64,000 nucleotides of DNA from Ferdinandcohnia sp036962705 (GTDB taxonomy: Bacteria > Bacillota > Bacilli > Bacillales > Bacillaceae_L), in NCBI RefSeq assembly GCF_036962705.1, contig NZ_JBALOQ010000015.1:1-64000 (forward strand). Direction: 5' to 3'. This document shows positions 25,481 to 33,940 of the stretch, piece by piece. A program made the position numbers and the translations under genes. The notes beneath the pieces are model-generated. The model was not told the origin of the DNA, did not search any database, and saw nothing but the letters and a program-made list of their open reading frames with translations. How positions within the stretch are numbered: the stretch's first letter is position 1; the number at the start of each line of letters is the position of its first letter.

Positions 25481-25769
25481 ACTAGCCCATAGCCGTGCAG
25501 GAGATAAAGGAAATACGCTCATTCTCTCTCTCATTCCATATGATGAAAAAGATTACGATCTGTTATGTGAAAAAGTAACCGCTGAAAAAGTAAAAGAACA
25601 TTTAAAAGACGTTGTCGATGGTGACATTATCCGTTATCAAGTTCCAAATATATCAGCACTTCAGTTTGTTTGTCATCAAGCATTGCTTGGAGGAGTCACT
25701 ACTTCAATAAGTATGGATACCCATGGAAAAAGCTTAAGCTATGCTTTGCTAGAAATGGAGATTGGGTGA
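25461..25769 (+). CDS. AtuA-associated small protein (ferredoxin-like fold domain)
   Basis: A 102-residue protein with LYELAHSRAGDKGNTLILSL and a terminal DTHGKSLSYALLEME, the standalone form of the domain that is fused to the end of AtuA in many proteins. Overlaps the AtuA-family gene, so the two subunits are likely made together and form one complex. Followed by a terminator that closes the operon. Confidence 0.85.
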   Translation: MKKKLYELAHSRAGDKGNTLILSLIPYDEKDYDLLCEKVTAEKVKEHLKDVVDGDIIRYQVPNISALQFVCHQALLGGVTTSISMDTHGKSLSYALLEMEIG

Positions 25770-25772
25770 CAA

Positions 25773-25804
25773 GGGGGGCGGTTCAACCGTTCCCCATTTT
25801 TTTC
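25773..25804 (+). terminator. Terminator of the transporter/AtuA operon
   Basis: ggggggcgg (25773-25781 region) pairs with ccgttcccc allowing two G-U pairs, loop ttcaa, followed by attttttt. The arms resemble those at 58963. Confidence 0.75.
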
Positions 25805-25993
25805 TTCAGGACATCATTTATCAAAGCTATATCTTTATGGAACGCATTTTCGAAAAAAGAATTTCAAGAATTGAAGGGAAATCTAGTAAACAGATATTCA
25901 AATTATCGTTTTCAATAACGTCGGATTGCATTCATACCAGTGCTTTAACCGCTTTCCTGTATTTCTCGGCGTGAAAGTTTTGTTGTTAATTTA

Positions 25994-26346
25994 CTAACTA
26001 GGGCCTTGCTCTAGGTAACAATCCCCAAAAGCTTTAAGTATTTTTATTAATTCTTCTTTTGTAAACTCTATTTCGTTAAAGGTGGCCTTTTCTTTTACCT
26101 CTTCCCACTGATCGCCATATACTAAAGGTCTTTCAAATAGCTTCCCATCTTTATATAGGAAACGTTGAAGTTCAAATCTTTCCAATTGGTGTAGCTCTCC
26201 TTCTTCTGTGCAATAGTGTTATTGTCCATTTTTGTGAAGTCGTTACAGTGTGCTGCTGTGCGCCTTTTTTTATTTAGGATATATTGTTCATGTGTTAGCT
26301 GCAAGCCCCAGTTAATCCAGTTTGTTCGATAAATATGCAGTTTCAC
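25994..26346 (-). pseudogene. Degenerate short gene, unknown family
   Basis: Two minus-strand frames in different phases both look coding. The downstream one (25994 to about 26210) reads LERFELQRFLYKDGKLFERP and ends KAFGDCYLEQGPS but has no start codon; the upstream one begins MKLHIYRTNWINWGL at 26346. A frameshift near 26215 would join them into about 115 residues. No family recognised. Either a broken gene or chance; no clear ribosome-binding site was found. Confidence 0.3.
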
Positions 26347-26561
26347 CTGCGTCTTATTTCAATATGATGAACTCTTTGTTTTTTACATTGCTTTCTCATC
26401 TATTACAACTGATTTACGTATCTTCAAAAACAAATAACAACTCCGAATAATTTCTATGACATCCGATTAGTTTTACAATTTAAGGTGTATGATAGTTTAT
26501 CAGCATACTTCTTTTTTGTATGTATTTTAGAAAAATATTTTGCAACTAGGAGGCCCGTATC

Positions 26562-27581
26562 GTGAGTAAGAAACGTGAATCCTATTTTGACAATGCTAAA
26601 TTCATTCTAATCTTTCTAGTTGTATTTGGACACTTCATAAGCCCACACAAAGAAGATAGTGAATCTTTATCTACAGTTTACAACTTTATCTACACCTTCC
26701 ATATGCCTGCCTTCATTCTTATAGGCGGATTCTTCTCAAAGGGAATTATGAAGAAGGGCTATTTAAAAAAGATTTTCAGAAACTTATTGATTCCTTATTT
26801 CATTTTCCAGCTTATTAATTTCGTCATTCTTAGAATCTGGAACGGAACAGAAACCTTCACTATTTTCGACCCATACTGGACTCTTTGGTTCTTATTGAGC
26901 ATGGTGCTCTGGAATCTCCTGCTTCTTCTAATCATTAAGATGAAGCACCCAGCGATCATGATGATTGTAGCATTGACAATCGGTGTTTTTGTAGGTTATA
27001 TCCAAGATATCGGAACCTATTTCAGTCTATCGAGAACCTTTGTATTCTTCCCGGCATTCCTTGGCGGCTACCTGTTGAGAAAAGAACACTTTTCGAAAAT
27101 CCTGCGACCTGAAATACGAATTGCAGCGGGGATGATATTAGTGGGTATGTTTGTAAGTTATTTTTCCATTTTCCCGCAGGAAGCGAAAGATTGGCTGCTC
27201 GCGTCATCCTCTTATGAAAAAATGGGTGTTGAATTAGGGCAAGCGTGGTTCATCCGTCTATTGATGTACGGACTGATGGCTCTTGCTACATTCTGTTTCA
27301 TGGCTATCGTTCCGAGAAGGAAAATGTTCTTAACCCATCTAGGGGCGAGAACGCTTTATGTATACTTATTACATGGATCTATCGTGAAATTGTTCCAGTT
27401 TTCACCGTTTTATAACTTAGTGAATGAATCTGGAAACTATTTTGTATTATTAGTCCTGGCAGCGATTGTAACATTGATTTTAGCATCAAAACCGATCATT
27501 ACACTCGCACAACCGATAATCGAATTGAGGACCCATCTACTCCAGCGTTATATGAACAGAAAAACAGCGTATGTATCATAG
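26562..27581 (+). CDS. Acyltransferase family membrane protein (fucose 4-O-acetylase-like)
   Basis: A 339-residue protein with about ten membrane helices. The start RESYFDNAKFILIFLVVFGHF, with the His after the first helix, and the later HMPAFILIGGFFSKG are typical of the acyltransferase-3 branch that includes fucose 4-O-acetylases. RTLYVYLLHGSIVKLFQF is the usual closing motif, the same region retained in the fragment at 12396. GTG start after aggaggcccgtatc. Single gene. It probably acetylates a surface glycan. Confidence 0.87.
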   Translation: MSKKRESYFDNAKFILIFLVVFGHFISPHKEDSESLSTVYNFIYTFHMPAFILIGGFFSKGIMKKGYLKKIFRNLLIPYFIFQLINFVILRIWNGTETFTIFDPYWTLWFLLSMVLWNLLLLLIIKMKHPAIMMIVALTIGVFVGYIQDIGTYFSLSRTFVFFPAFLGGYLLRKEHFSKILRPEIRIAAGMILVGMFVSYFSIFPQEAKDWLLASSSYEKMGVELGQAWFIRLLMYGLMALATFCFMAIVPRRKMFLTHLGARTLYVYLLHGSIVKLFQFSPFYNLVNESGNYFVLLVLAAIVTLILASKPIITLAQPIIELRTHLLQRYMNRKTAYVS

Positions 27582-27783
27582 ATTTACACAACAATCCGAA
27601 AATCACGAGTGAAATAATGCGTAATTCGACTTTAAAAGAGCTGCCATTTTTAAGATGATCCTCTCATACTAGACAGAAAAGGATAGCACATCAGTCAGTC
27701 TAGTATGAAGGGGACTTAGAAAAACGTATGATATAGAATTTATGATAAAAGCTGCTTATGAAGCGACTTTCAATCTTTGAAAA

Positions 27784-28224
27784 CTATGCGAATACTGCAA
27801 TTTTACGTGCGATCGATTCTGTTAAACGAGTTGCTACTTTTGGAACAGCCCATTTAATAATTGGTGTTAACATCGCACCCGATAATCCGCCTGCATGGAC
27901 TTCCACGGTACAAGTCATCATTGTTTTACCATTAACATCTTCTGCAGTAAAGTGACCGCTGCCTGTAAAATTATCTGATAAACCTTTTAGTTCAAACTTA
28001 ATAGTTGAAGGTTCAATCCATTCGGTAATATCTACCTGCGCTTGTATTGTTTTTTTAATCCCCTTCACACTACCTTCAAATGTCCAAATAGATTGCTTGT
28101 CATTTATTATTTCATGTTCTTTATAGGCTGGTACTGTCGTTGCCCATTTTTCAAGATCACTGACATAATCCCAAACTGCTTGTACATCTACTGGAATTTC
28201 CACTATATGTGTTCCTATTGCCAT
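27784..28224 (-). CDS. CoxG-like SRPBCC family protein
   Basis: A 146-residue polyketide-cyclase/START-fold protein with MAIGTHIVEIPVDVQAVWDY and VSDLEKWATTVPAY at the front and TCTVEVHAGG then a terminal amphipathic helix. This matches the CoxG (carbon monoxide dehydrogenase subunit G) branch, lipid- or cofactor-binding proteins. No CO dehydrogenase genes are in the window, so the name is structural only. ATG 28224 gives the usual family length; a frame start 14 codons earlier is less likely. Confidence 0.82.
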   Translation of the reverse strand: MAIGTHIVEIPVDVQAVWDYVSDLEKWATTVPAYKEHEIINDKQSIWTFEGSVKGIKKTIQAQVDITEWIEPSTIKFELKGLSDNFTGSGHFTAEDVNGKTMMTCTVEVHAGGLSGAMLTPIIKWAVPKVATRLTESIARKIAVFA

Positions 28225-28639
28225 GATGATTCCCACTTTCACTATGTATGAATTGTAAATTTGCATTTCTGCAAACTACTATTATTACATAAAAGATATA
28301 AACTTACATCACTTATTCTGGGGTCTGATCCCGGTCGAGATACATTGAGCAATTGTAGGGACAGAGTGTCAGGTTCGAGACATAAGTCCTCGTCCCACTC
28401 CGAGTGTTATTGGATAATGAATATTAGGGTACGTTCATTTACTTTCATCTGTACTAATCCCCAAAATTTTATTTCAAACAAACGTTTGATTTGCAGTATA
28501 ACGTTACAGTAACAAGGTTTTTCAAATTCACACAAACGCTTGATTGGATGACTTTTTGAGGTTATCAGAACCGCTGGTATAGTGGTGAAGGGTGTTTATT
28601 TAGTATTCTTGAATAGAATTTAGGGACAGAGGGACAGGT
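28225..28639. repeat. Repeat-rich intergenic region, 415 bases
   Basis: Holds tgtactaatcc (28451) and, 20 bases on, the palindromic core CAAACAAACGTTTG (28475-28488), then a second related site around 28532 (acaaacgcttg) and gctggtatagtggtgaaggg (28573-). The same order and spacing recur at 32700-32870. Two copies of the gggacag repeat are present (about 28358 and 28623-28650). The last one overlaps the end of the DnaD-type gene. No gene was seen. Confidence 0.6.
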
Positions 28640-29674
28640 TCATTGCCCCAACATACCTTTATCACAATCTCTTTCCGTGTACTTCTTCATCCGCTCCTCA
28701 AATAGTCTCTTTTTATCTTCAAAGGTAGGGTCATGTGTAGCTTCATGGTTTTGCTCACGCTCATGAAACCAATCTGGAATGCATTCCTGCCTGATTGGCT
28801 TTTTCGTAAATGGGTGCTTCTTTTGTTGTTTATAGGCAAGGCGTGCAGCTTGTACATCATCCAGAGTTTGATAGCCTTTATCCACCCAATCTCTTAGGAT
28901 TGCCTCGACATAGCTCCAGCGCTTTGAGGCATTTTCTATTGCTAGCTTCATGGCTTCAATGATTAGCTCGTCTGATAGATCATTACTCCAGGCTTGTATC
29001 TTTTCCGAGATATAGCTACTGATTGAACCAAATCCATTTTGTTCAAAAAAATTGAACGGATTTTCTTTGTCTTCTTTTTTGCCTGAAGGTTTTGAAGAAG
29101 AAGAAGTAGTCTCTGTAGTATTCTTTGTAGTAATCTCTGAAGTACTCTCTGGTATTGGTCTGTTCAAGTTGAACACATCCTCTGCCCAATTTGAACAGCT
29201 CGACTGCTCATTTTGAACACATGGGCTGTCCATATTGAGCAGATCATCTGCCTGATTTGAACACATCGTCTGTTCATTTTGGATAGATGGAGGTAATTTT
29301 GTTTCTGTAGGAGTAAGATCAAGGTCCACACACTCAATTTCGTTCACTTTCAGGTTTTCGAGATTTTCATAATTGATCGTGTACCATTTTGTCTTATCCA
29401 TTTTTAGCTTGTTGAAGTGGTCAGAGGATAGTAGACCATCGTTTTCTAAATTTGAGATTGCTCTACGAATGGTGCTTTTCGAGAGGAATGGGATCTGCTT
29501 AGCAAGATGGTCATAGGTGAAATACACCCATTTACGGTCCAAACGAAAATTATTCGTTCGTTTTAGCCAATAGTGAATTTGCTGCAAGATAATGCTCTCA
29601 TTTAAACCAATCAATGTAGCAAGAGAGGGGATAATAAGTAGAGGACTTTCCTCAATTAATAAATTTCCATTCAT
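28640..29674 (-). CDS. DnaD-domain replication-initiation protein, phage type
   Basis: A 344-residue protein. The winged-helix amino half starts LLIEESPLLIIPSLATLIG and includes LSKSTIRRAISNLENDGLL; the DnaD domain occupies about residues 200-275 (FGSISSYISEKIQAW, ASKRWSYVEAILRDWVDKG). Between them is a polar linker with a duplicated module (QNEQTMCSNQADDLLN and QNEQSSCSNWAEDVFN). I start at ATG 29674, 12 bases after aaagg; the frame is open further upstream across a gggacag repeat. Such proteins load helicase at phage or plasmid origins. It lies behind comK with no other replication genes. Confidence 0.82.
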   Translation of the reverse strand: MNGNLLIEESPLLIIPSLATLIGLNESIILQQIHYWLKRTNNFRLDRKWVYFTYDHLAKQIPFLSKSTIRRAISNLENDGLLSSDHFNKLKMDKTKWYTINYENLENLKVNEIECVDLDLTPTETKLPPSIQNEQTMCSNQADDLLNMDSPCVQNEQSSCSNWAEDVFNLNRPIPESTSEITTKNTTETTSSSSKPSGKKEDKENPFNFFEQNGFGSISSYISEKIQAWSNDLSDELIIEAMKLAIENASKRWSYVEAILRDWVDKGYQTLDDVQAARLAYKQQKKHPFTKKPIRQECIPDWFHEREQNHEATHDPTFEDKKRLFEERMKKYTERDCDKGMLGQ

Positions 29675-29734
29675 GTTAGTAATCATCCTTTTTGTGGGAC
29701 AGAGGTTTCCACGTTTATTTTGTGTTTGGGTCGA

Positions 29735-29756
29735 GGGGACAGGTCCACTGTCCCAC
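29735..29756. repeat. GGGACAGGTCC-type dispersed repeat between comK and the DnaD-type gene
   Basis: ggggacaggtccactgtccc with self-complementary ends; one of at least six copies in the window (others near 28623, 32626, 33730, 55860 and 59185). Confidence 0.6.
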
Positions 29757-29760
29757 CTGG

Positions 29761-30264
29761 TTACATACCTAGTAATGTATACGTTTGCATTTTTTCTTGC
29801 ATTGCAAATTGTAAGATGCACATGCCAGTACGTGTGTGTTGCTTTTGAAGTAGATAATGAGATTCGGTCATGGGTAGTTCTTGGTTATTTTTGAATTGGA
29901 TAATGGATTGGGTTGTATTGCTTGTTTGTTGGGATGGTACGATTGTTTTTATATGGTGGTAGAATATCCAGTTGCACTCAAACGCGGTAGGTGAGTGAGT
30001 GGGAAACGCGAAGATATTTCTTCGGGGATTGATTGGAATAGGTACCTTTTGAATCGCACCTATCAGATGGGTGACAGCCTTGCGTCTGCCTTCGTAAGTT
30101 GCGCCGCCTTCTAGGCATGAGGCTTTGATTATTTGGAGTGGTGTTTGTCGGACGTAGATGATTTTGTACTCCTCTTTGACAATCGCTGAGTATTCGATTT
30201 CCCTTGCAGGAAGGATTGCCATTGTTTGGGGGTTCACTTCATAAGTGAGTTGAATGTTTTTCAT
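29761..30264 (-). CDS. comK: Competence transcription factor ComK
   Basis: A 167-residue protein with the full ComK signature: YEVNPQTMAILPAREIEYSA, TPLQIIKASCLEGGATYEGR, KVPIPINPRRNIFAFPTHSP and ECNWIFYHHI. ComK is the master activator of DNA-uptake genes in Bacillus and is normally held down by MecA/ClpCP proteolysis. ATG follows aaaggagaaaacc. Length is close to the B. subtilis protein but with a shorter carboxyl end. It could be the chromosomal copy or one of the ComK paralogues common in larger Bacillus genomes. Confidence 0.92.
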   Translation of the reverse strand: MKNIQLTYEVNPQTMAILPAREIEYSAIVKEEYKIIYVRQTPLQIIKASCLEGGATYEGRRKAVTHLIGAIQKVPIPINPRRNIFAFPTHSPTAFECNWIFYHHIKTIVPSQQTSNTTQSIIQFKNNQELPMTESHYLLQKQHTRTGMCILQFAMQEKMQTYTLLGM

Positions 30265-30384
30265 GTGGTTTTCTCCTTTTTTTTGTGGTGGTGTTGCGGG
30301 GGATTTTGACTGCTGAAACAGGGTAATCGGTCAATAAAAGTCGTGGATTAATAGTGGAGAAAGAGTGGTAAACTTTTGCATGTC

Positions 30385-30735
30385 TTATTTCTTTTTAGGA
30401 TCAGAATTAATAAGTTTTACCATTCTTCTATTCATTATTAGTATATCTTCATGGAATTTCTTAGGGATGTCTTGATGTATTTCATCAAGTTTAAGCATTA
30501 ACTCGGGATTGTTAAGGTGGCTAATTAAATCGTAATCGCCAAAAAGTTCTCCAGGATTTGAATTAAGTTTAACCCAAATGCTCTGTAGCAAATTGACAGA
30601 AGGTAAGCTTTCGCCCCGTTCAACCTCACTTAAGTATTCTGGTGTTATGTCTAGTAACTCTGCTAATCCTACTTGAGTCAATTTTCTACTTTTACGTAAC
30701 CTTCGAATACTTTGACCAATTGCCTTATCTATCAT
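30385..30735 (-). CDS. XRE family transcriptional regulator
   Basis: A 116-residue protein with an amino-terminal HTH (IRRLRKSRKLTQVGLAELL then DITPEYLSEVERGESLPSV) and a helical carboxyl tail. ATG 30735 has agggg 8 bases upstream; the GTG three codons before overlaps that site. Upstream of comK in the same direction with a 120-base gap. Target unknown. Confidence 0.85.
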   Translation of the reverse strand: MIDKAIGQSIRRLRKSRKLTQVGLAELLDITPEYLSEVERGESLPSVNLLQSIWVKLNSNPGELFGDYDLISHLNNPELMLKLDEIHQDIPKKFHEDILIMNRRMVKLINSDPKKK

Positions 30736-30744
30736 AAAAATCAC

Positions 30745-31008
30745 CCCTAGGATTAGTAAATCCTAGAAAATATAAAATTGAAACAAGCCAACTGTTTAAG
30801 TCGCAGAAAAACCAAACTCATAGTTTTGATTTATGGAAATTTTTTTGGAGTTAAAGTAAATTTCTGTTGTTTAGAGATGGAGGGACAAGTTTCTCGCCCA
30901 TGATTGCGTTTAACGCTTTTTTCTTTCATTATTAAAGCGATAAGTTTTTAAAAGCGTAGCGGGAACTGTATTGGACAGCCGACTTAAGTAGGAAGAAAGT
31001 ACTGACAA
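30745..31008. other. Intergenic region, no gene recognised
   Basis: Contains one decayed gggaca-type repeat (about 30881-30901) and otherwise nothing I can name. Confidence 0.4.
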
Positions 31009-31209
31009 ATGAGTAAATTAATATCTTGGAGGGCTTTGATGTTTATCTTTTCCTTGTCTCATCAGCCCGCCTCCGTCTCGAATAAATTAAGTAAAGGAAT
31101 AACAGGGGTTAATGTTCATAAAGTTGAACAGGTAGTTTCTAAAGGGGAATTTTCTTTCAGCAAATCACAGAAAAACAAGTCAAAACTATATAGTTGTTTA
31201 GTAGAATAG
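31009..31209 (+). CDS. Possible 66-residue protein of unknown function
   Basis: ATG 31009 follows aggaag at 11 bases. The product is basic, with a short hydrophobic stretch (ALMFIFSLS) and a polar serine/lysine-rich remainder. No family recognised. It precedes the small gene pair at 31264 by 54 bases in the same direction. It may be a chance frame. Confidence 0.25.
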   Translation: MSKLISWRALMFIFSLSHQPASVSNKLSKGITGVNVHKVEQVVSKGEFSFSKSQKNKSKLYSCLVE

Positions 31210-31263
31210 TTCAATAGTAAAATAAGACTAAATACGTTTTTTCAGGAATAGTGGGGAGATATT

Positions 31264-31602
31264 ATGCCAAACAAAACACAAGATGACTCAGTTTTTAAAG
31301 AGCTAGAACAAAATTTTAATAATAAAATATCAGCATTAACATTAACCACTGTAAAAAGCAACAATGAGTTAATGCAATTGAACAATGTTAATTCTTTGCA
31401 AGAACAAGTGAAAAGTGAAATTCAAGTAGATGTTGAAGAATTATCACAGGTTGCTAGTGATTTGATAGAGAAAAATGCTAGATTGTCAGACCAAGAAGTT
31501 GCCATTGAGTTACTTAAAAATATAGCAAGCAACAATAAAAGTAAGACCATGAGAAAATTAGCATCAAATATGATTAATGAAAAGTGGTGGAACAAGAAAT
31601 GA
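31264..31602 (+). CDS. 112-residue helical protein of unknown function
   Basis: ATG 31264 follows gtggggagatatt. The product is acidic and almost wholly helical, with a leucine-spaced stretch (VEELSQVASDLIEKNARLS) suggestive of a coiled coil, and no cysteine, signal peptide or membrane segment. Its stop overlaps the start of the next frame by ATGA, so the two are a translationally coupled pair. No family recognised. Confidence 0.55.
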   Translation: MPNKTQDDSVFKELEQNFNNKISALTLTTVKSNNELMQLNNVNSLQEQVKSEIQVDVEELSQVASDLIEKNARLSDQEVAIELLKNIASNNKSKTMRKLASNMINEKWWNKK

Positions 31603-31739
31603 TTAAAGCTGTTCTGCACTTTATTTTAGAGTTTTTCAAGAAATGGTACAAAGAGAACGAAGAAGAAATAAAAAAGTTCTTATGGGAACTACTGATTTCA
31701 ATAGTGAAAACAACAAGGGAAAGCCACAAAAGGAAATAA
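31599..31739 (+). CDS. 46-residue amphipathic/membrane-active peptide, coupled to the previous gene
   Basis: ATG 31599 overlaps the preceding TGA by four bases; TAA ends at 31739 and a terminator follows at 31768. The product alternates hydrophobic and charged residues (VLHFILEFFKKWYKENEEE, then FLWELLISIVK and a basic tail), reading as two amphipathic helices. Gene order (larger acidic helical protein, then tiny amphipathic peptide) would suit an immunity/toxin or antitoxin/toxin pair, but this is inference only. Confidence 0.5.
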   Translation: MIKAVLHFILEFFKKWYKENEEEIKKFLWELLISIVKTTRESHKRK

Positions 31740-31767
31740 ACAGAAAATATATAGTGATCAAGCAAAG

Positions 31768-31801
31768 AACGACTTTTATTGATTGAAGTCGTTTTTATTT
31801 T
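31768..31801 (+). terminator. Terminator of the small gene pair
   Basis: aacgactt (31768-31775) and aagtcgtt (31786-31793) followed by tttatttt. Confidence 0.8.
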
Positions 31802-31924
31802 ATTCTTTCCCAATACTGATCTTGGTGCCAACCCCATGTGATAATGTTTTGCCGTATTAAAGTTTATGAGATTCAAATGTAATGTTTTAGATAATTTAGT
31901 TGCACTTTTTGTCGGGAGAAAGGC

Positions 31925-32040
31925 CATCTGTACTAATTGGATGATTTTCGAAAATGGCGATTTCAAACAAACGTTTGTTTAAGGGTTTAGGCTAGTGGTA
32001 GCATGAAACTTTTGATTCAATCAATCGTTTGTTTGATTTA
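31925..32040. repeat. Dispersed repeat copy with CAAACAAACGTTTG palindromes
   Basis: tgtactaattgg (31929), core CAAACAAACGTTTG (31964-31977) and the inverted CAATCGTTTGTTTG (32022-32035) 45 bases on. About 105 bases align with 33836-33940. The surrounding stretch 31802-32368 holds a gggacag-type inverted pair (32179-32212) and no gene. Confidence 0.65.
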
Positions 32041-32368
32041 ATTTTGTGAAGAAGAGGGGCATGTGAATGTAGCTGTTATACTCGACTGCTGCTGAAGTTC
32101 GACATTTTTATTTTTAAATTGACAATTTTCCTCATGGGGCTTGTTCCATTGTTCCCCTATTTTTCCATCAGAATGAAAATTGGGACAGTGGCCAAGAGGT
32201 CCATCGTCCCAATTTTAAATTTTGACATACCGATTGCCATGTCCCCAAAATCCAAATTAACTACACATAACATGAAGTAGGGGGAGACAGGCCTTCGCGG
32301 TAAAATCTTATAAGGTTACTTCTTCATTTATCTTTTGTTCGAATGTGACAAGGCTAGTCTTATAGATG

Positions 32369-32627
32369 ACGTTTATTTCTGGTACGATTGGTCATGCAAA
32401 ACCGAAAAGAGAAGTATTTGATTTTATTGAACAGAAAATGGACCTTGATCAAACCAAAACCGTGTATATCGGGGATAATTTTGAAAAAGATATTATCGGA
32501 GCAAAAGAAGCAGGCTGGCAAGCGATCTGGGATGAATCATCGTAAGAAAGATTTACCGACTAATGCTGCCTATAATCCAGATAAAGAAGTACAAAGTGCC
32601 AAGGAGTTATTAGAATTATTTGCGTAG
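32369..32627 (+). pseudogene. HAD-superfamily hydrolase, carboxy-terminal fragment with frameshift
   Basis: The frame starting around 32369 reads SGTIGHAKPKREVFDFI and VYIGDNFEKDIIGAKEAGW, which are motifs III and IV of HAD phosphatases of the YjjG/YsaA kind. It shifts near 32540 to continue NHRKKDLPTNAAYNPD and ELLELFA. About 85 of an expected 220 or more residues remain, with no start. A gggacag repeat begins at the stop codon. Dead gene. Confidence 0.65.
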
Positions 32628-33102
32628 GGACAGGTCCCGTGTCCCACTCCAGAACTGTAAGGATAAATGTTTGGGTATTATTTTTTTACCTTCACCTTTA
32701 CCAATCGCGAAATTTTATTTCAAACAAACGTTTGATTGGTGCTTTAAGACAACAGCTACAAGGATTTGAAATTTTAAACAAACGATTGTTTGAATGGTTT
32801 AATGAGTGAATTTGAACTGCTGTTATAGCGGTGAAAGGTGTGTATTTAGTATTTTTGAATAATTAATTAGTCGCTTTTCGGGCAGCTACAAATTCCGTAT
32901 TGAATAAATCATGTGAAGAGGTTTCATCCTAAGCTTAGATCAATAACTCGCATAATGGGGGTAAGACTTATCACTTTAATTTTTGGTAAATTGCTGGATT
33001 AGTATGTTAATAGTATTGGAATACTTACTCTTATGGTAAAATTATAGTGCAAATTACCTATTATTCAAAAGGTGTATCGATTTCATTTTAGGGGAGATTA
33101 TC
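32626..33102. repeat. Repeat-rich gap of 475 bases
   Basis: gggacaggtcccgtgtccc (32627-32645) followed by CAAACAAACGTTTG (32721-32734), a second palindromic site aaacaaacgattgtttg (32776-32792) and ctgttatagcggtgaaagg (32820-), in the same order as 28450-28600. The remainder up to the EcsC gene should hold its promoter; none is obvious. Confidence 0.6.
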
Positions 33103-33726
33103 TTGGCAACAAACTCTTTAACAGAAAGTAAAATGACACAAGTATTAGATTGGGCATATGAAAAGGCAGTTAATGGTTTACCAGGAACTGAAACCGCAGC
33201 GGAGTTGGCAGATAGCTATTTAAGGAAGAATTCATCCGTCGAGAAGGCTATTGATAGTTTAATCCGTTGGCAAAATGCTAAAGGAGCAACAAGTGGTTTT
33301 CTAACTGGATTAGGCGGACTCATTACGTTGCCAGTAGCTATCCCGGCAAATGTTGCTTCAGTTATGTATGTGCAAATTAGGATGATTGCTACGATAGCTC
33401 ATATGAGGGGTTATGATTTAAAAGATGACCAAGTTAAAACGTTTGTATTTGTATGCTTAACTGGACAAGCTGCCACTGATATTCTAAAACAGGCAGGTGT
33501 AAAATTTGGCACGGCTCTTGCTAAAGAAGCAATAAAAAAAATACCTGGAGAAGTAATTAAAGCAATAAATAAAGCAGTTGGATTTAGACTTGTAACGAAA
33601 TTTGGACAAAAGGGAATTGTAAATTTAGGAAAAGCAGTGCCCCTTGTTGGTGGAGTTATTGGTGGAGCTGTTGACGGTATAGGAACTAATACCATCGGAA
33701 AGACAGCTAAGAAGGTTTTTGTTTAA
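33103..33726 (+). CDS. EcsC family protein
   Basis: A 207-residue protein with GTETAAELADSYLRK, a glycine-rich hydrophobic pair of helices (GFLTGLGGLITLPVAIPANVA) and the closing GKAVPLVGGVIGGAVDGIGT, all as in EcsC-domain proteins. The original EcsC is encoded beside the EcsAB ABC transporter, but this small type is usually solitary; role unknown, probably membrane-associated. TTG start after aggggagatta. Flanked on both sides by repeats. Confidence 0.85.
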   Translation: MATNSLTESKMTQVLDWAYEKAVNGLPGTETAAELADSYLRKNSSVEKAIDSLIRWQNAKGATSGFLTGLGGLITLPVAIPANVASVMYVQIRMIATIAHMRGYDLKDDQVKTFVFVCLTGQAATDILKQAGVKFGTALAKEAIKKIPGEVIKAINKAVGFRLVTKFGQKGIVNLGKAVPLVGGVIGGAVDGIGTNTIGKTAKKVFV

Positions 33727-33727
33727 G

Positions 33728-33760
33728 TAGGGACAGAGGGACAGGTCCCTCGTCCCAAAG
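33728..33760. repeat. GGGACAGAGGGACAGGTCC repeat
   Basis: Best copy of the family: gggacagaggga (33730) running into caggtccctcgtccc, directly after the EcsC stop. Confidence 0.65.
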
Positions 33761-33812
33761 AAAGAGAAATATAGTTTCATAGTTGAAACGAACTTGTTAT
33801 AATAGAATACCA

Positions 33813-33854
33813 ATAGCCCGATTAGTAGCAATGTGTACTAATCGGGCTATTTTT
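33813..33854 (+). terminator. Terminator of the EcsC gene, part of a dispersed repeat
   Basis: Perfect 15-base arms atagcccgattagta (33813-33827) and tactaatcgggctat (33836-33850), then tttt. A near-identical hairpin lies at 59041-59083. Confidence 0.85.
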
Positions 33855-33940
33855 GAAATCGTTGATTTCAAACAAACGTTTTATTAACGGTCTAGACCAG
33901 TGATACCAACTATTTTTCGATTCAATCAATCGTTTGTTTG
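33836..33940. repeat. Second ~105-base copy of the CAAACAAACG repeat
   Basis: tactaatcggg, then CAAACAAACGTTTT (33869-33882) and CAATCGTTTGTTTG (33927-33940); aligns with 31931-32035. A group II intron remnant begins at its last base. Confidence 0.65.

Noticed and set aside
27784..28224. Part of a CO dehydrogenase cluster
   Set aside because: The CoxG-like protein stands alone; no CoxSML or MoxR genes are nearby.
28475..32734. SOS (LexA) boxes
   Set aside because: CAAACAAACGTTTG differs from CGAACRNRYGTTYG at a key G, and no SOS gene follows the sites.
28475..33940. CRISPR array
   Set aside because: The CAAACAAACG copies are unevenly spaced by hundreds to thousands of bases and vary in flanks; no regular spacers and no cas genes.
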